A DNA stretch of 8,918 nt from Actinomycetes bacterium (GTDB taxonomy: Bacteria > Actinomycetota > Actinomycetes > Actinomycetales > Cellulomonadaceae). The notes beneath the pieces were generated by a model. The model was not told the origin of the DNA. It saw nothing but the letters and a program-made list of their open reading frames with translations, and made no database searches. Numbering within the stretch: the stretch's first letter is position 1; each line of letters opens with the position of its first letter. Below are positions 1 to 5,783 of this stretch, in pieces. Made by a program: the position numbers and the translations under genes. The stretch is from NCBI GenBank assembly GCA_023412515.1, contig JAEYNO010000278.1:1-8918 (forward strand). The letters run 5' to 3'.

Positions 1-211
1 AAGAGACCACCAGCGCACCGGGTGACCGGTGCGGCTCGGCAAACCCCACCCGGAGCAAGGCCAGACAGGGAGCGTTCGAGGGTTGCCCGCCCGAGCTCCC
101 GGGTAGGCCGCTGGAGGCGTGCGGCAACGTACGTCGTAGATGGATGGTCGCCACCCCCGCCCGGGCAACCGGACGGGGGGACAGAACCCGGCGTACCGGC
201 TGACTCATCCG
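1..211 (+). ncRNA. rnpB: RNase P RNA, bacterial type A, 3' portion (5' end outside window)
   Basis: This is the catalytic RNA of RNase P, which removes the 5' leader of pre-tRNAs. Several blocks universal to bacterial RNase P RNA appear in the right order: CCACCCGGAGCAAGGCCA at 46-63, CCCGGGTAGGC at 98-108, TAGATGGATGGTCG at 137-150, and ACAGAACCCGGC at 181-192, the conserved 3' block that pairs back to form helix P4. About 19 nt after that block complete the P1 strand, by comparison with E. coli, which puts the 3' end near 211. The window begins inside the molecule, around the equivalent of E. coli position 160, so the 5' part is missing. No protein-coding frame across this stretch looks real. 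The exact 3' end is estimated. Confidence 0.95.
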
Positions 212-248
212 CCCTTCGGGCCCGTGCCCGGACGGGCGCAGCGAAGGG
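212..248 (+). terminator. Hairpin just after rnpB, probable terminator
   Basis: CCCTTCG (212-218) pairs with CGAAGGG (242-248), and GCCCGT (220-225) pairs with ACGGGC (232-237), giving a two-part stem with a 6-nt loop immediately after the RNase P RNA. There is no run of T after it (only TGAAAACC follows), so it would be a GC-rich hairpin terminator without a U-tract, or a 3'-end stabiliser. The pairing is seen directly; the terminator role is inferred from position. Confidence 0.6.
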
Positions 249-336
249 TGAAAACCGTCACCCGGGAGCCTGGTCCAGCGGGTGAATGCTGCCGGAGCAC
301 GCGCGCATTGCGGTCATACGCGCTCATTCTGGACAT

Positions 337-618
337 ATGGCAGACGAGACCGATCCTCGTGTGGACGTGACCGACGCGGACATCCTCGCCGCGAAGCGTG
401 CCTGGCTGTCGGCCTGCGACCGTGGGCTCGACCCTGCACGCACCGCCCGACTGCACGACTCCTACCGCTGGTTGGTGAGCGCGCAGGCGCAGCAGATCGC
501 CGAGCAGTTCCGTGAGACTCACCGGCGTCGACGGGGCGAGGGCGACCGGCCGTCCTCGTCGTCGGACGCGGACGAGGACGTACGCCCGACCCGGGGCCGC
601 GATCCCCGGAGCGGGTGA
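337..618 (+). CDS. Small hypothetical actinobacterial protein, 93 aa
   Basis: I do not recognise a named family. The 93-residue product has a helical-looking N-terminal two thirds (residues 10-62, with ADILAAKRAWLSACDRG and YRWLVSAQAQQIAEQF) and a basic then acidic, Ser/Asp/Arg-rich and probably disordered tail from about residue 63. There is no signal peptide or membrane segment, so it is probably cytoplasmic. The frame has strong GC bias at third positions, as expected for a real gene here. I chose ATG 337 over an in-frame ATG at 286 because the extra 17 residues look like intergenic sequence and would run close to the rnpB hairpin. There is no clear Shine-Dalgarno before 337; CATTCT at 325-330 lies 6 nt upstream and could be a weak -10 of a leaderless transcript. 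It lies downstream of rnpB and 120 bp before the PilZ gene on the same strand. The function is unknown. Confidence 0.75.
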   Translation: MADETDPRVDVTDADILAAKRAWLSACDRGLDPARTARLHDSYRWLVSAQAQQIAEQFRETHRRRRGEGDRPSSSSDADEDVRPTRGRDPRSG

Positions 619-620
619 TC

Positions 621-656
621 TTGGCGGCGACCACCCGGCCGGCGGTTGGCGGCGAC
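621..656 (+). repeat. Paired 11-bp direct repeat upstream of the PilZ gene
   Basis: TTGGCGGCGAC occurs exactly at 621-631 and again at 646-656, a 25-bp period. The second copy contains the proposed -35 element of the PilZ gene promoter. The repeats are seen directly; a regulator-binding role is inferred. Confidence 0.5.
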
Positions 657-674
657 GGGGCGGCCCAGTAGAAC
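646..674 (+). promoter_or_regulatory. Candidate promoter of the PilZ gene, with -10 inside an inverted repeat
   Basis: TTGGCG (646-651) and TAGAAC (669-674) are separated by 17 bp, a fair match to a housekeeping sigma-70-type promoter. Transcription would begin near 681, leaving a leader of roughly 58 nt. The -10 element falls in the loop of an inverted repeat: GCCCAG (663-668), a 5-nt loop, and CTGGGC (674-679). The repeat could be an operator or a small RNA hairpin. The assignment is pattern-based only. Confidence 0.45.
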
Positions 675-738
675 TGGGCGGATGTCCTGATCGTGGGCGC
701 GCTGCGGCGCGTCCGGCGCGCACCCGAGGAGGTGTCAC

Positions 739-1335
739 GTGCACGAGCTGGCCCTGTGCCGTCTCGGGACGAAGACCGGCGAGGTCGAGGGGCACGTGCG
801 GACCTTCGAGGGCGACCTGCTCGTGCTCGAGGTGGACCAGCTCCCCGAGGGGCGGGAGATCGGCGACGCGGCGACGGTCACGGTGCTCGACCCCGTGCGC
901 GGTCGCTGCCCGTACGTCGGGCTGCTCGGCGGCATGCACGACGACGAGGTGCGTGTCGTCGTGCTCGAGCGCGGCGAGCCGAACCAGCGTCGGTCCGCGG
1001 CGCGCGCGTTCTACCGCGTGAGCGCGCTCGGCAAGCTGGAGACGGCGGACGGCACGCAGGCGCTGCCGGTCACGGTCGTCGACGTCAGTGCCTCGGGCGT
1101 GCGGTTCGTGACGCGTCGCCTGCTGCACCGCGGCGACGTCGTGCGGTTCCCCATGCCCGTCGGTGACGGGTCGGTCGACCTCGTCGCCCGCGTGCTGCGC
1201 GTCGAGGAGGGGCAGCACGAGTGGCGGTACGGGTGCGAGCTGCTCGAGCTCGACGAGCGCACGCGCGAGCGGCTCTTCCGGCTCGTGCTGAGCCTGCACC
1301 GCGCGTGGGCGCGCGAGCGCGCCGCGCGGCACTGA
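739..1335 (+). CDS. PilZ-domain protein, probable c-di-GMP effector
   Basis: This 198-residue soluble protein has a YcgR-like arrangement. Residues 1 to about 80 form a beta-rich N-terminal domain, and a PilZ domain spans about 82-190. Both c-di-GMP-binding signatures are intact: RxxxR at R85-R89 (RSAAR) and DxSxxG at D115-G120 (DVSASG), about 25 residues apart as usual. A YGCEL segment (164-168) matches the late PilZ strand. Family knowledge says such proteins bind the second messenger and alter motility, polysaccharide secretion or other outputs; no partner gene next door reveals which. The GTG start at 739 is chosen because GAGGAGG (726-732) sits 6 nt upstream, an excellent ribosome site. 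The gene has a candidate promoter at 646-674. It converges on the DUF817 gene, with only 13 bp between stop codons, so it is probably monocistronic. Confidence 0.9.
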   Translation: MHELALCRLGTKTGEVEGHVRTFEGDLLVLEVDQLPEGREIGDAATVTVLDPVRGRCPYVGLLGGMHDDEVRVVVLERGEPNQRRSAARAFYRVSALGKLETADGTQALPVTVVDVSASGVRFVTRRLLHRGDVVRFPMPVGDGSVDLVARVLRVEEGQHEWRYGCELLELDERTRERLFRLVLSLHRAWARERAARH

Positions 1336-1348
1336 CGCCCGGCCCTCG

Positions 1349-2272
1349 TCAGCGGTCCGCGGCCGCGTCGCGGACGGGTGCGTGCGGGTCGGGGGGCCGC
1401 GGCGGGTACACCCACGTGACGAGCACGACCGAGATGATCATCAGCAGGAACCACGACCCGAGCTTCGCGCCGCCCACCAGGTGCCACCCGGCCTGCTGCG
1501 ACGGGTAGAGCCACGCGCCGGCGAACGTCGCGACGTTCTCGGCGACCCAGATGAACGACGCCACCAGGGCGAACGCCAGCAGCAGCGGCATGCGCAGGCG
1601 TGCGGCGTGCACGCGGAAGTGCATGACGCACGGGCCGAAGACGACGACGACGGCCCCGACCAGCACCCAGCGGGCGTCGGCCACCCAGTGGTGCGTGAAG
1701 AAGTTCGCGTAGATCGCCGCCGCCACGACGGCCGTCACCCAGCGGCGGGGGTAGCGGTCGAACCGCAGCTCGAAGATCCGGAACACGCGCACGAGGTACG
1801 AGCCGACGGCGCCGTACATGAACCCCGAGAACAGCGGCACCGCGCCGACGCGCAGCACGCCCTCGGCCGCGTACGACCACGACCCGACGTCGGTCTTGAA
1901 GACCTCCATGGCCGTCCCGACGACGTGGAACAGCAGCACGACGCGCATCTCACGGACGGTCTCGAGGCGGGTCGCGAGCATGCCGACCTGCAGCGCGAGG
2001 GCCGCCAGCGTCAGCGCGTCGTTCCGCGCGAGCCACGCGCCGTCGGGGTACCAGAAGCGCGCCGCGAGCAGCAGCGCCAGCAGCAGCGCGCCGAACAGGC
2101 ACGCCCAGCCCTGCTTGAGCGTGAAGACCGTGAGCTCGACCAGCCAGGCCCGGGCTCGTCGCCCCTGCAGGCGCTGCAGGCGATCACGCGCCCACGCGTC
2201 GATCCGCTCCTCGACGACCGTGAGCTCGCGCGCGCCGGGCCGGGGGAGTCTCAGTCGCAGGTCGCGCAGCAC
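1349..2272 (-). CDS. DUF817-family integral membrane protein
   Basis: This 307-residue polytopic membrane protein has about seven or eight hydrophobic segments (roughly 57-73, 85-101, 110-122, 142-160, 179-195, 202-217, 229-246, 271-289). The family resemblance comes from EVFKTDVGSW (123-132) and VPLFSGFMYGAVGSY (145-159), which I recall as hallmarks of DUF817, a family of unknown function that includes Bacillus YoaT. Charged or polar residues lie in or near membrane segments: H116, E123, K126, H194, H195, H218 and E246. They suggest an enzyme or transporter active site, but this is inference. The GTG start at 2272 is forced: an in-frame TGA lies four codons upstream, and no other ATG or GTG precedes the first membrane segment. 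The ribosome site is weak (GAGATGG). A strong hairpin ends 17 nt upstream. The gene follows the desaturase on the same strand, and its 3' end converges on the PilZ gene. Confidence 0.85.
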   Translation of the reverse strand: MLRDLRLRLPRPGARELTVVEERIDAWARDRLQRLQGRRARAWLVELTVFTLKQGWACLFGALLLALLLAARFWYPDGAWLARNDALTLAALALQVGMLATRLETVREMRVVLLFHVVGTAMEVFKTDVGSWSYAAEGVLRVGAVPLFSGFMYGAVGSYLVRVFRIFELRFDRYPRRWVTAVVAAAIYANFFTHHWVADARWVLVGAVVVVFGPCVMHFRVHAARLRMPLLLAFALVASFIWVAENVATFAGAWLYPSQQAGWHLVGGAKLGSWFLLMIISVVLVTWVYPPRPPDPHAPVRDAAADR

Positions 2273-2289
2273 GTGACCATCTCAACGCG

Positions 2290-2321
2290 CGACGCCCGCC
2301 CGCGGGTGCGGGCGGGCGTCG
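2290..2321 (-). terminator. Perfect 14-bp stem hairpin between desaturase and DUF817 genes
   Basis: CGACGCCCGCCCGC (2290-2303) and GCGGGCGGGCGTCG (2308-2321) are exact inverted repeats around a 4-nt loop. The hairpin lies about 63 nt after the desaturase stop codon and 17 nt before the DUF817 start, both on the minus strand. It is not followed by a T-run. It most simply ends the desaturase transcript, but its closeness to the next start codon also allows a role in attenuation or mRNA processing. Confidence 0.7.
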
Positions 2322-2350
2322 GGTCGACGGCGGGACCTGTGCAGATCCTG

Positions 2351-2372
2351 TGACGCGCGTCGTCGCGGGTCA
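2351..2372 (-). terminator. Second, weaker hairpin after the desaturase gene
   Basis: TGACGCGCG (2351-2359) and CGCGGGTCA (2364-2372) pair with one mismatch around a TCGT loop, 11 nt past the desaturase stop codon. It may act together with the stronger hairpin at 2290-2321. There is no T-run. The role is inferred from position only. Confidence 0.35.
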
Positions 2373-2383
2373 CTCGCCTGTCG

Positions 2384-3475
2384 TCAGCGCGAGCTGCGGG
2401 GGCGGAACCGCTGCACCATGGGGCAGTCGAACGGGTCGCGCGCGGCGAGGCCCACCCGGTTGAGGTACTGCACCACCAGGAGGTACGAGCGCGCGAGCGA
2501 GGTCTCGGTGTACGGCATGCCGACGCGTGCGCAGTGCTCCCGCACGATGCGCCGGGCCCGTGCGAGGTGCGGGCGCGCCATGCTGGGGAACAGGTGGTGC
2601 TCGATCTGCGCGTCCAGGCCGCCCATGAGCGTCGTCACCCAGGCGCCGCCGCGGATGTTGCGCGACGTGAGGACCTGCTTGGACAGGAAGTCGAGCCGGC
2701 TCTCGGCGGGGATGACCGCCATGCCCTTGTGGTTCGGCGCGAACGACGCGCCCATGTACACGCCGAAGACCGCGAGCTGCACGGCGAGGAACGCGGCGGC
2801 CATGCCGAGCGGCAGCGCCCACACGACCAGCGCGACGTAGACGCTCAGCCGCAGGGCGATCGTCAGCAGCTCGAGGTTGCGCGCACGCGTCGACGGCGAC
2901 GCGAGGAGGCTGCGGACCGCGAGCACGTGCAGGTTGACGCCCTCGAGCGTCAGCAGCGGGAAGAACAGCCAGCCCTGGCGGCGCGTCAGCGCGCCCATGA
3001 ACCCGCTCTGCTGCGCGGCGTCCTGCTCGAGGAACGAGATCGTGTCCCGCTCGATGTCCGGGTCCTTGCCGATCCGGTTGGGGTTGGCGTGGTGCCGCGT
3101 GTGCTTCGTCATCCACCACGAGTGGCTGATGCCGACGACGCCGTTGGCGAGGATCCGCCCCAGCCGGTCGTTGGCGGGGCCCGTCAGCATGACCTGGCGG
3201 TGCGACGCCTCGTGCGCGACGAACGCGAACTGCGTCAGGACGATCCCCAGGCCGGCGGCGACCGCAAGCTGCCACCATGAGTGGCCGATGAGCACGAACG
3301 CGGTCACGAGCCCGGCGAGCGCCACGGCCAGGCCCGCGACGAGCCAGGCGTAGAACCCGAGCGTCCGCTCGAGCAGACCGGCCTCACGCACCTCGGCCAG
3401 CAGCTCGTGGTAGCTGCCGGTGGCGGCCGCCTGTCGCGGGCGGGTGGGAGCGGTGGGTACGGGTGCAGGAGCCAC
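2384..3475 (-). CDS. Membrane fatty-acid (acyl-CoA/acyl-lipid) desaturase, DesA3-like
   Basis: This predicted 363-residue integral membrane di-iron desaturase introduces double bonds into fatty acyl chains, using oxygen and electrons from a reductase not encoded here. All three histidine boxes are present: HEASH (88-92), HTRHH (125-129) and QIEHH (290-294), the last with Gln in the first position as in the front-end/linoleoyl-CoA-type and DesA3 relatives. An extra NHK (248-250) lies in the usual place for another iron-ligand His. Hydrophobic segments lie at about 43-62, 68-84, 203-220 and 223-241, pairing before and after the first two boxes as expected. The GTG start at 3475 is chosen because GGAGG lies 4 nt upstream; the open frame extends 102 codons further, but that part is low-complexity Arg-rich sequence overlapping the neighbouring gene. 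The exact regioselectivity (delta-9 or other) cannot be read from sequence. It probably has its own promoter and operator at 3547-3575. Confidence 0.93.
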   Translation of the reverse strand: MAPAPVPTAPTRPRQAAATGSYHELLAEVREAGLLERTLGFYAWLVAGLAVALAGLVTAFVLIGHSWWQLAVAAGLGIVLTQFAFVAHEASHRQVMLTGPANDRLGRILANGVVGISHSWWMTKHTRHHANPNRIGKDPDIERDTISFLEQDAAQQSGFMGALTRRQGWLFFPLLTLEGVNLHVLAVRSLLASPSTRARNLELLTIALRLSVYVALVVWALPLGMAAAFLAVQLAVFGVYMGASFAPNHKGMAVIPAESRLDFLSKQVLTSRNIRGGAWVTTLMGGLDAQIEHHLFPSMARPHLARARRIVREHCARVGMPYTETSLARSYLLVVQYLNRVGLAARDPFDCPMVQRFRPRSSR

Positions 3476-3546
3476 ATGACCTCCAGGGCTCGACGTCGAC
3501 TTCCCAGCCGTGGAGTGAGCGGGTGCTCGCGGTACGGATGTGACCC

Positions 3547-3575
3547 ACCCTACGGGACCGTAGGTTGCGTGTCTC
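3547..3575 (-). promoter_or_regulatory. Candidate desaturase promoter
   Basis: On the minus strand, GAGACA (3575-3570) and TAGGGT (3552-3547) are separated by exactly 17 bp. This would start transcription near 3540 and give a leader of about 65 nt before the GTG at 3475. The -10 overlaps the stop codon of the upstream DUF6191-like gene and one edge of the palindrome at 3549-3564. The evidence is pattern-based. Confidence 0.5.
3549..3564. promoter_or_regulatory. Palindromic operator candidate over the desaturase promoter
   Basis: CCTACGG-GA-CCGTAGG is a perfect 7-bp inverted repeat with a 2-bp centre. It lies in the spacer and -10 of the desaturase promoter, where a bound repressor would block RNA polymerase. 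Its A/T-containing arms stand out from the GC-rich background, and its size suits a TetR-family dimer, a class that often controls lipid genes in actinobacteria. The regulator is not encoded in the window and is not identified. Confidence 0.55.
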
Positions 3576-3855
3576 CGTCCGGGTCGGGTCGATCTCGTGG
3601 AGGTGCCGCGTCGCCCTCGCGCACGACGTCGAGCCGCTGCCGCTCCTGCTCGGCCACGAGGTGCGTGACGCTCGGCTGGAAGATCTCGACGAAGTCGCCC
3701 ACCATGCCGCCCCCGCCCGCGATGCCGCCGCCGTCGGCGTCCCGGCCCGAGCGGACGCTGATCCGCCACCGGTCGAACCACCCGTGCGCCACGGCGCGGT
3801 CGAGGGCGACGAGCGCCACGACCGCCGCCGCGACGACCGCGACCCAGCCGGGCAC
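3550..3855 (-). CDS. Small membrane-anchored DUF6191-like protein, 101 aa
   Basis: This 101-residue protein has one N-terminal membrane segment (residues 4-20), a Gly-rich linker (40-50), and a C-terminal part (51-95) with a VEIFQPSVTH...EQERQRLDVV pattern. That part resembles the short actinobacterial DUF6191 family as I remember it (an E-x-F-x-P-S/G motif, then an Arg/Glu-rich helix and an Asp/Pro-rich end). The function of the family is unknown to me. The GTG start at 3855 lies 1 nt after the polyphosphate glucokinase stop codon, so translation is probably coupled. The stop codon (3552-3550) lies inside the desaturase -10 and palindrome, so the 3' end of this gene doubles as regulatory DNA. 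The main alternative is that it is a lineage-specific hypothetical protein only coincidentally similar to that family. Confidence 0.72.
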   Translation of the reverse strand: MPGWVAVVAAAVVALVALDRAVAHGWFDRWRISVRSGRDADGGGIAGGGGMVGDFVEIFQPSVTHLVAEQERQRLDVVREGDAAPPRDRPDPDGDTQPTVP

Positions 3856-3856
3856 G

Positions 3857-4651
3857 TCAGCGCCGCCGCGCGGCGAGGTGCGCCGCCCCGACGATGCCCG
3901 CGGCGTTGCGCAGCCCCGCGGGCACGATCGGCGTGCGCAGGTCGAGCAGCGGCAGGAACTGGTCGTGCTTCTTGCTCACCCCGCCCCCCACGACGATGAG
4001 GTCGGGCCAGAACAGGTTCTCCACCACGGTGAAGTAGCGCTGCAGCCGCGTCGCCCACTGCTCGAACGTGAGGTCCTCGCGGTCGCGCGCCGCGTCGGAC
4101 GCGCGCGACTCGGCGTCGTGGCCGTCGATCTCGAGGTGCCCCAGCTCGGTGTTGGGCACGAGCACGCCGTCCACGACGAGCGCCGAGCCGATGCCCGTGC
4201 CGAGCGTGACCACCAGCACGACGCCGGGGACGCCCTTGGCCGCGCCGTAGACGACCTCGGCGTACCCGGCGGCGTCGGCGTCGTTCACGGCCACGACGCG
4301 CCGTCCCGTGGCGGCGCCGATCGTCTTCTCGACGTCGGTGCCGATCCACGAGTCGTCGACGTTCGCGGCGGACTGCGCGACGCCGTGCCGGATGACGGCC
4401 GGGAACGTCACGCCGACGGGGACGTGAGAGCCGAGGGAGAACGCGTCGACGACCTCGGCGACGGTCTCGGCGACGGCCTGCGGCGTCGCGGGCTGCGGCG
4501 TCGGGATGCGGACCCGGTCGGCGGCGAACTCGCCCGTGCCCAGGTCGACCGGGGCGCCCTTGATGCCGGAGCCGCCGATGTCGATGCCGAAGGCGGTCGT
4601 CACCTCGTCGTCGTGCGCGTGCTTCTTGCCCTTGTGCTCGTCCTTGCTCAT
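3857..4651 (-). CDS. ppgK: Polyphosphate glucokinase (ROK/ASKHA kinase)
   Basis: This enzyme phosphorylates glucose to glucose-6-phosphate using inorganic polyphosphate (often also ATP); it is cytoplasmic. The 264-residue length fits actinobacterial PPGK. Motifs: phosphate-1 loop FGIDIGGSGIKG (21-32), VNDADAAG (122-129) with the predicted catalytic Asp at D124, phosphate-2 loop TLGTGIGSAL (149-158), ELGH (169-172), and adenosine-type motif VVGGGVSKK (220-228). The zinc-binding CxCGxxGC motif of ordinary ROK kinases is absent, as in PPGKs, and the TFEQWATRLQRYF stretch (195-207) is PPGK-like. An N-terminal Lys/His/Asp-rich tail (residues 2-16) precedes the fold. The ATG at 4651 overlaps the map stop as ATGA. 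A GGAGG (4669-4665) lies 13 nt upstream, rather far, so coupling to map translation probably matters. It is the second gene of a map operon. Confidence 0.93.
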   Translation of the reverse strand: MSKDEHKGKKHAHDDEVTTAFGIDIGGSGIKGAPVDLGTGEFAADRVRIPTPQPATPQAVAETVAEVVDAFSLGSHVPVGVTFPAVIRHGVAQSAANVDDSWIGTDVEKTIGAATGRRVVAVNDADAAGYAEVVYGAAKGVPGVVLVVTLGTGIGSALVVDGVLVPNTELGHLEIDGHDAESRASDAARDREDLTFEQWATRLQRYFTVVENLFWPDLIVVGGGVSKKHDQFLPLLDLRTPIVPAGLRNAAGIVGAAHLAARRR

Positions 4652-5517
4652 GGCAGCGTCAGGACCTCCGCCCCGGTGTCGGTGACCAGCAGGGTGTGCT
4701 CGAACTGCGCCGACCGGCTGCGATCGGCCGTGACGACGGTCCAGCCGTCGTCCCACATCTCCCAGTCCGCGGTGCCCAGGTCGAGCATGGGTTCGATCGT
4801 GAACACCATCCCGGGCTGGATCACGGTGTCGTAGGCGGGTACGGCGTCGTAGTGCGGCACGACGAGCCCCGTGTGGAACGCGGGGCCCACGCCGTGGCCC
4901 GTGAACTCGCGCACCACGCCGTACCCGAACCGCGCGGCGTACTTCTCGATGACGCGGCCGATGACGTTGATCTCGCGGCCCGGGCGGACGGCCTTGATGC
5001 CGCGCTCGAGGGCCTCGCGCGTGCGCTCGACGAGCAGGCGCGAGTCCTCGTCGACGTCGCCCGCGAGGAACGTCGCGTTGGTGTCGCCGTGCACGCCGCC
5101 CACGTACGCGGTGACGTCGACGTTGACGATGTCGCCGTCCTCGATCACGGTCGAGTCGGGGATGCCGTGGCAGATCACCTCGTTGAGCGACGTGCACAGC
5201 GACTTGGGGAAGCCGCGGTAGCCGAGCGTCGAGGGGTAGGCGCCGTGGTCGACGAGGAACTCGTGGCCGATCGCGTCGAGCTCGTCCGTCGTGACCCCGG
5301 GGGCCACGTGCCGCCCGACCTCCTGCAGCGCCTGGGCCGCGAGCCGCGCCGCGACGCGGACGCGCTCGATCGTGTCCGCGTCCAGCACGTCCGGTCCCCG
5401 CCAGGGCGTCGGCATCGGCTTGTCCACGTACTCGGGTCGCGCGATGTGCGCCGGGACCGCGCGTCGGGGGCCGACGCGGCCGGGGGTGAGGGCGGTGCGC
5501 GAGTGGACCGGCGGCAT
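4648..5517 (-). CDS. map: Methionine aminopeptidase, type I, with actinobacterial N-terminal extension
   Basis: This metalloenzyme removes the initiator Met from nascent proteins whose second residue is small. The 289-residue sequence closely resembles M. tuberculosis MapB (MetAP1c) from end to end. The five metal ligands are D134 (NVDVT), D145 (GDTNATF), H208 (GHGVG), E242 (IEP) and E273 (QFEHT); the substrate-site histidines are H117 (CHGIPD) and H215. The first 40 residues are the Pro/Arg-rich extension (including IARPEYVDKP at 25-34) typical of this actinobacterial subtype and thought to contact the ribosome. The ATG at 5517 is supported by that conserved extension. No Shine-Dalgarno is visible, but a TAGACT -10 hexamer ends 7 nt before the ATG, indicating a leaderless mRNA. 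It is first in an operon with ppgK (ATGA overlap) and divergent from the 60-aa gene at 5576. Confidence 0.97.
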   Translation of the reverse strand: MPPVHSRTALTPGRVGPRRAVPAHIARPEYVDKPMPTPWRGPDVLDADTIERVRVAARLAAQALQEVGRHVAPGVTTDELDAIGHEFLVDHGAYPSTLGYRGFPKSLCTSLNEVICHGIPDSTVIEDGDIVNVDVTAYVGGVHGDTNATFLAGDVDEDSRLLVERTREALERGIKAVRPGREINVIGRVIEKYAARFGYGVVREFTGHGVGPAFHTGLVVPHYDAVPAYDTVIQPGMVFTIEPMLDLGTADWEMWDDGWTVVTADRSRSAQFEHTLLVTDTGAEVLTLP

Positions 5518-5524
5518 GCCTGGC

Positions 5525-5530
5525 AGTCTA
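5525..5530 (-). promoter_or_regulatory. -10 element of map, leaderless architecture
   Basis: On the minus strand TAGACT (5530-5525) matches TAnnnT and is followed by 7 nt (GCCAGGC) and then the map ATG, so transcription would start at or next to the A of the start codon. No convincing -35 is seen. It overlaps an 8-bp palindrome, CTACGTAG (5528-5535). Confidence 0.55.
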
Positions 5531-5575
5531 CGTAGCGGCGGTGCCGCCCGGCCCGCCGGGACGGGAGGTGCCCTG

Positions 5576-5758
5576 GTGGCCGAGTTCTACTTCAACACCC
5601 GGACGCACGAGGTCGAGGAGGGTCCGCGCAGCGACTGGTCGCACCGCATGGGCCCGTACGCCACGCGCGAGGAGGCCGCGCACGCGCTCGAGACGGCGCG
5701 CGAGCGCACGAAGGCGTGGGACGAGGAGGACCGCCGGGAAGCCGAGGAGAACGCCTGA
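5576..5758 (+). CDS. Small conserved actinobacterial protein, 60 aa (SPOR-like annotation in relatives)
   Basis: This 60-residue acidic soluble protein starts with an aromatic-rich strand, EFYFNTRTHEVEEG (3-16). It continues WSHRMGPYATREEAAHAL (21-38), a pattern like the end of an SPOR repeat in which a strand leads to a helix starting 'GPYATREEA', and ends in a charged helix (38-60). I recall near-identical small proteins across Micrococcales, often labelled SPOR-domain or hypothetical; no biochemical role is established to my knowledge. The GTG start at 5576 is set by GGGAGG (5563-5568) 7 nt upstream; the longer open frame to the left runs antisense to map and is not credible. It is divergent from map across 58 bp and converges on panB with 25 bp between stops. 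Confidence 0.82.
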   Translation: MAEFYFNTRTHEVEEGPRSDWSHRMGPYATREEAAHALETARERTKAWDEEDRREAEENA

Positions 5759-5783
5759 CAGCGCCCGCGGCCGCCCCGCCGGC

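Noticed and set aside
205..1332. Long minus-strand open frame (375 codons) opposite the PilZ gene
   Set aside because: It is an antisense shadow: the product is Arg/His/Pro-rich with no family features, while the plus frame has intact PilZ motifs and a strong ribosome site.
2251..2280. Nine-codon frame with three Cys codons (MVTCCATCD) overlapping the DUF817 start, like a cysteine-sensing leader
   Set aside because: It overlaps rather than precedes the gene, has no good ribosome site, and the Cys codons follow from the overlapping Leu/Arg codons. Chance is the simpler explanation.
1382..2353. 323-codon plus-strand frame opposite the DUF817 gene
   Set aside because: Low-complexity Arg/Gln/His-rich translation with no domain; the minus frame is a well-formed membrane protein.
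3476..3781. N-terminal extension of the desaturase frame up to 3781
   Set aside because: The extra 102 residues are Arg-rich, overlap the DUF6191-like gene and cross the promoter. GTG 3475 has a ribosome site.
4652..5197. N-terminal extension of the ppgK frame into map
   Set aside because: It overlaps map out of frame and is low complexity; the family-length protein starts at 4651.
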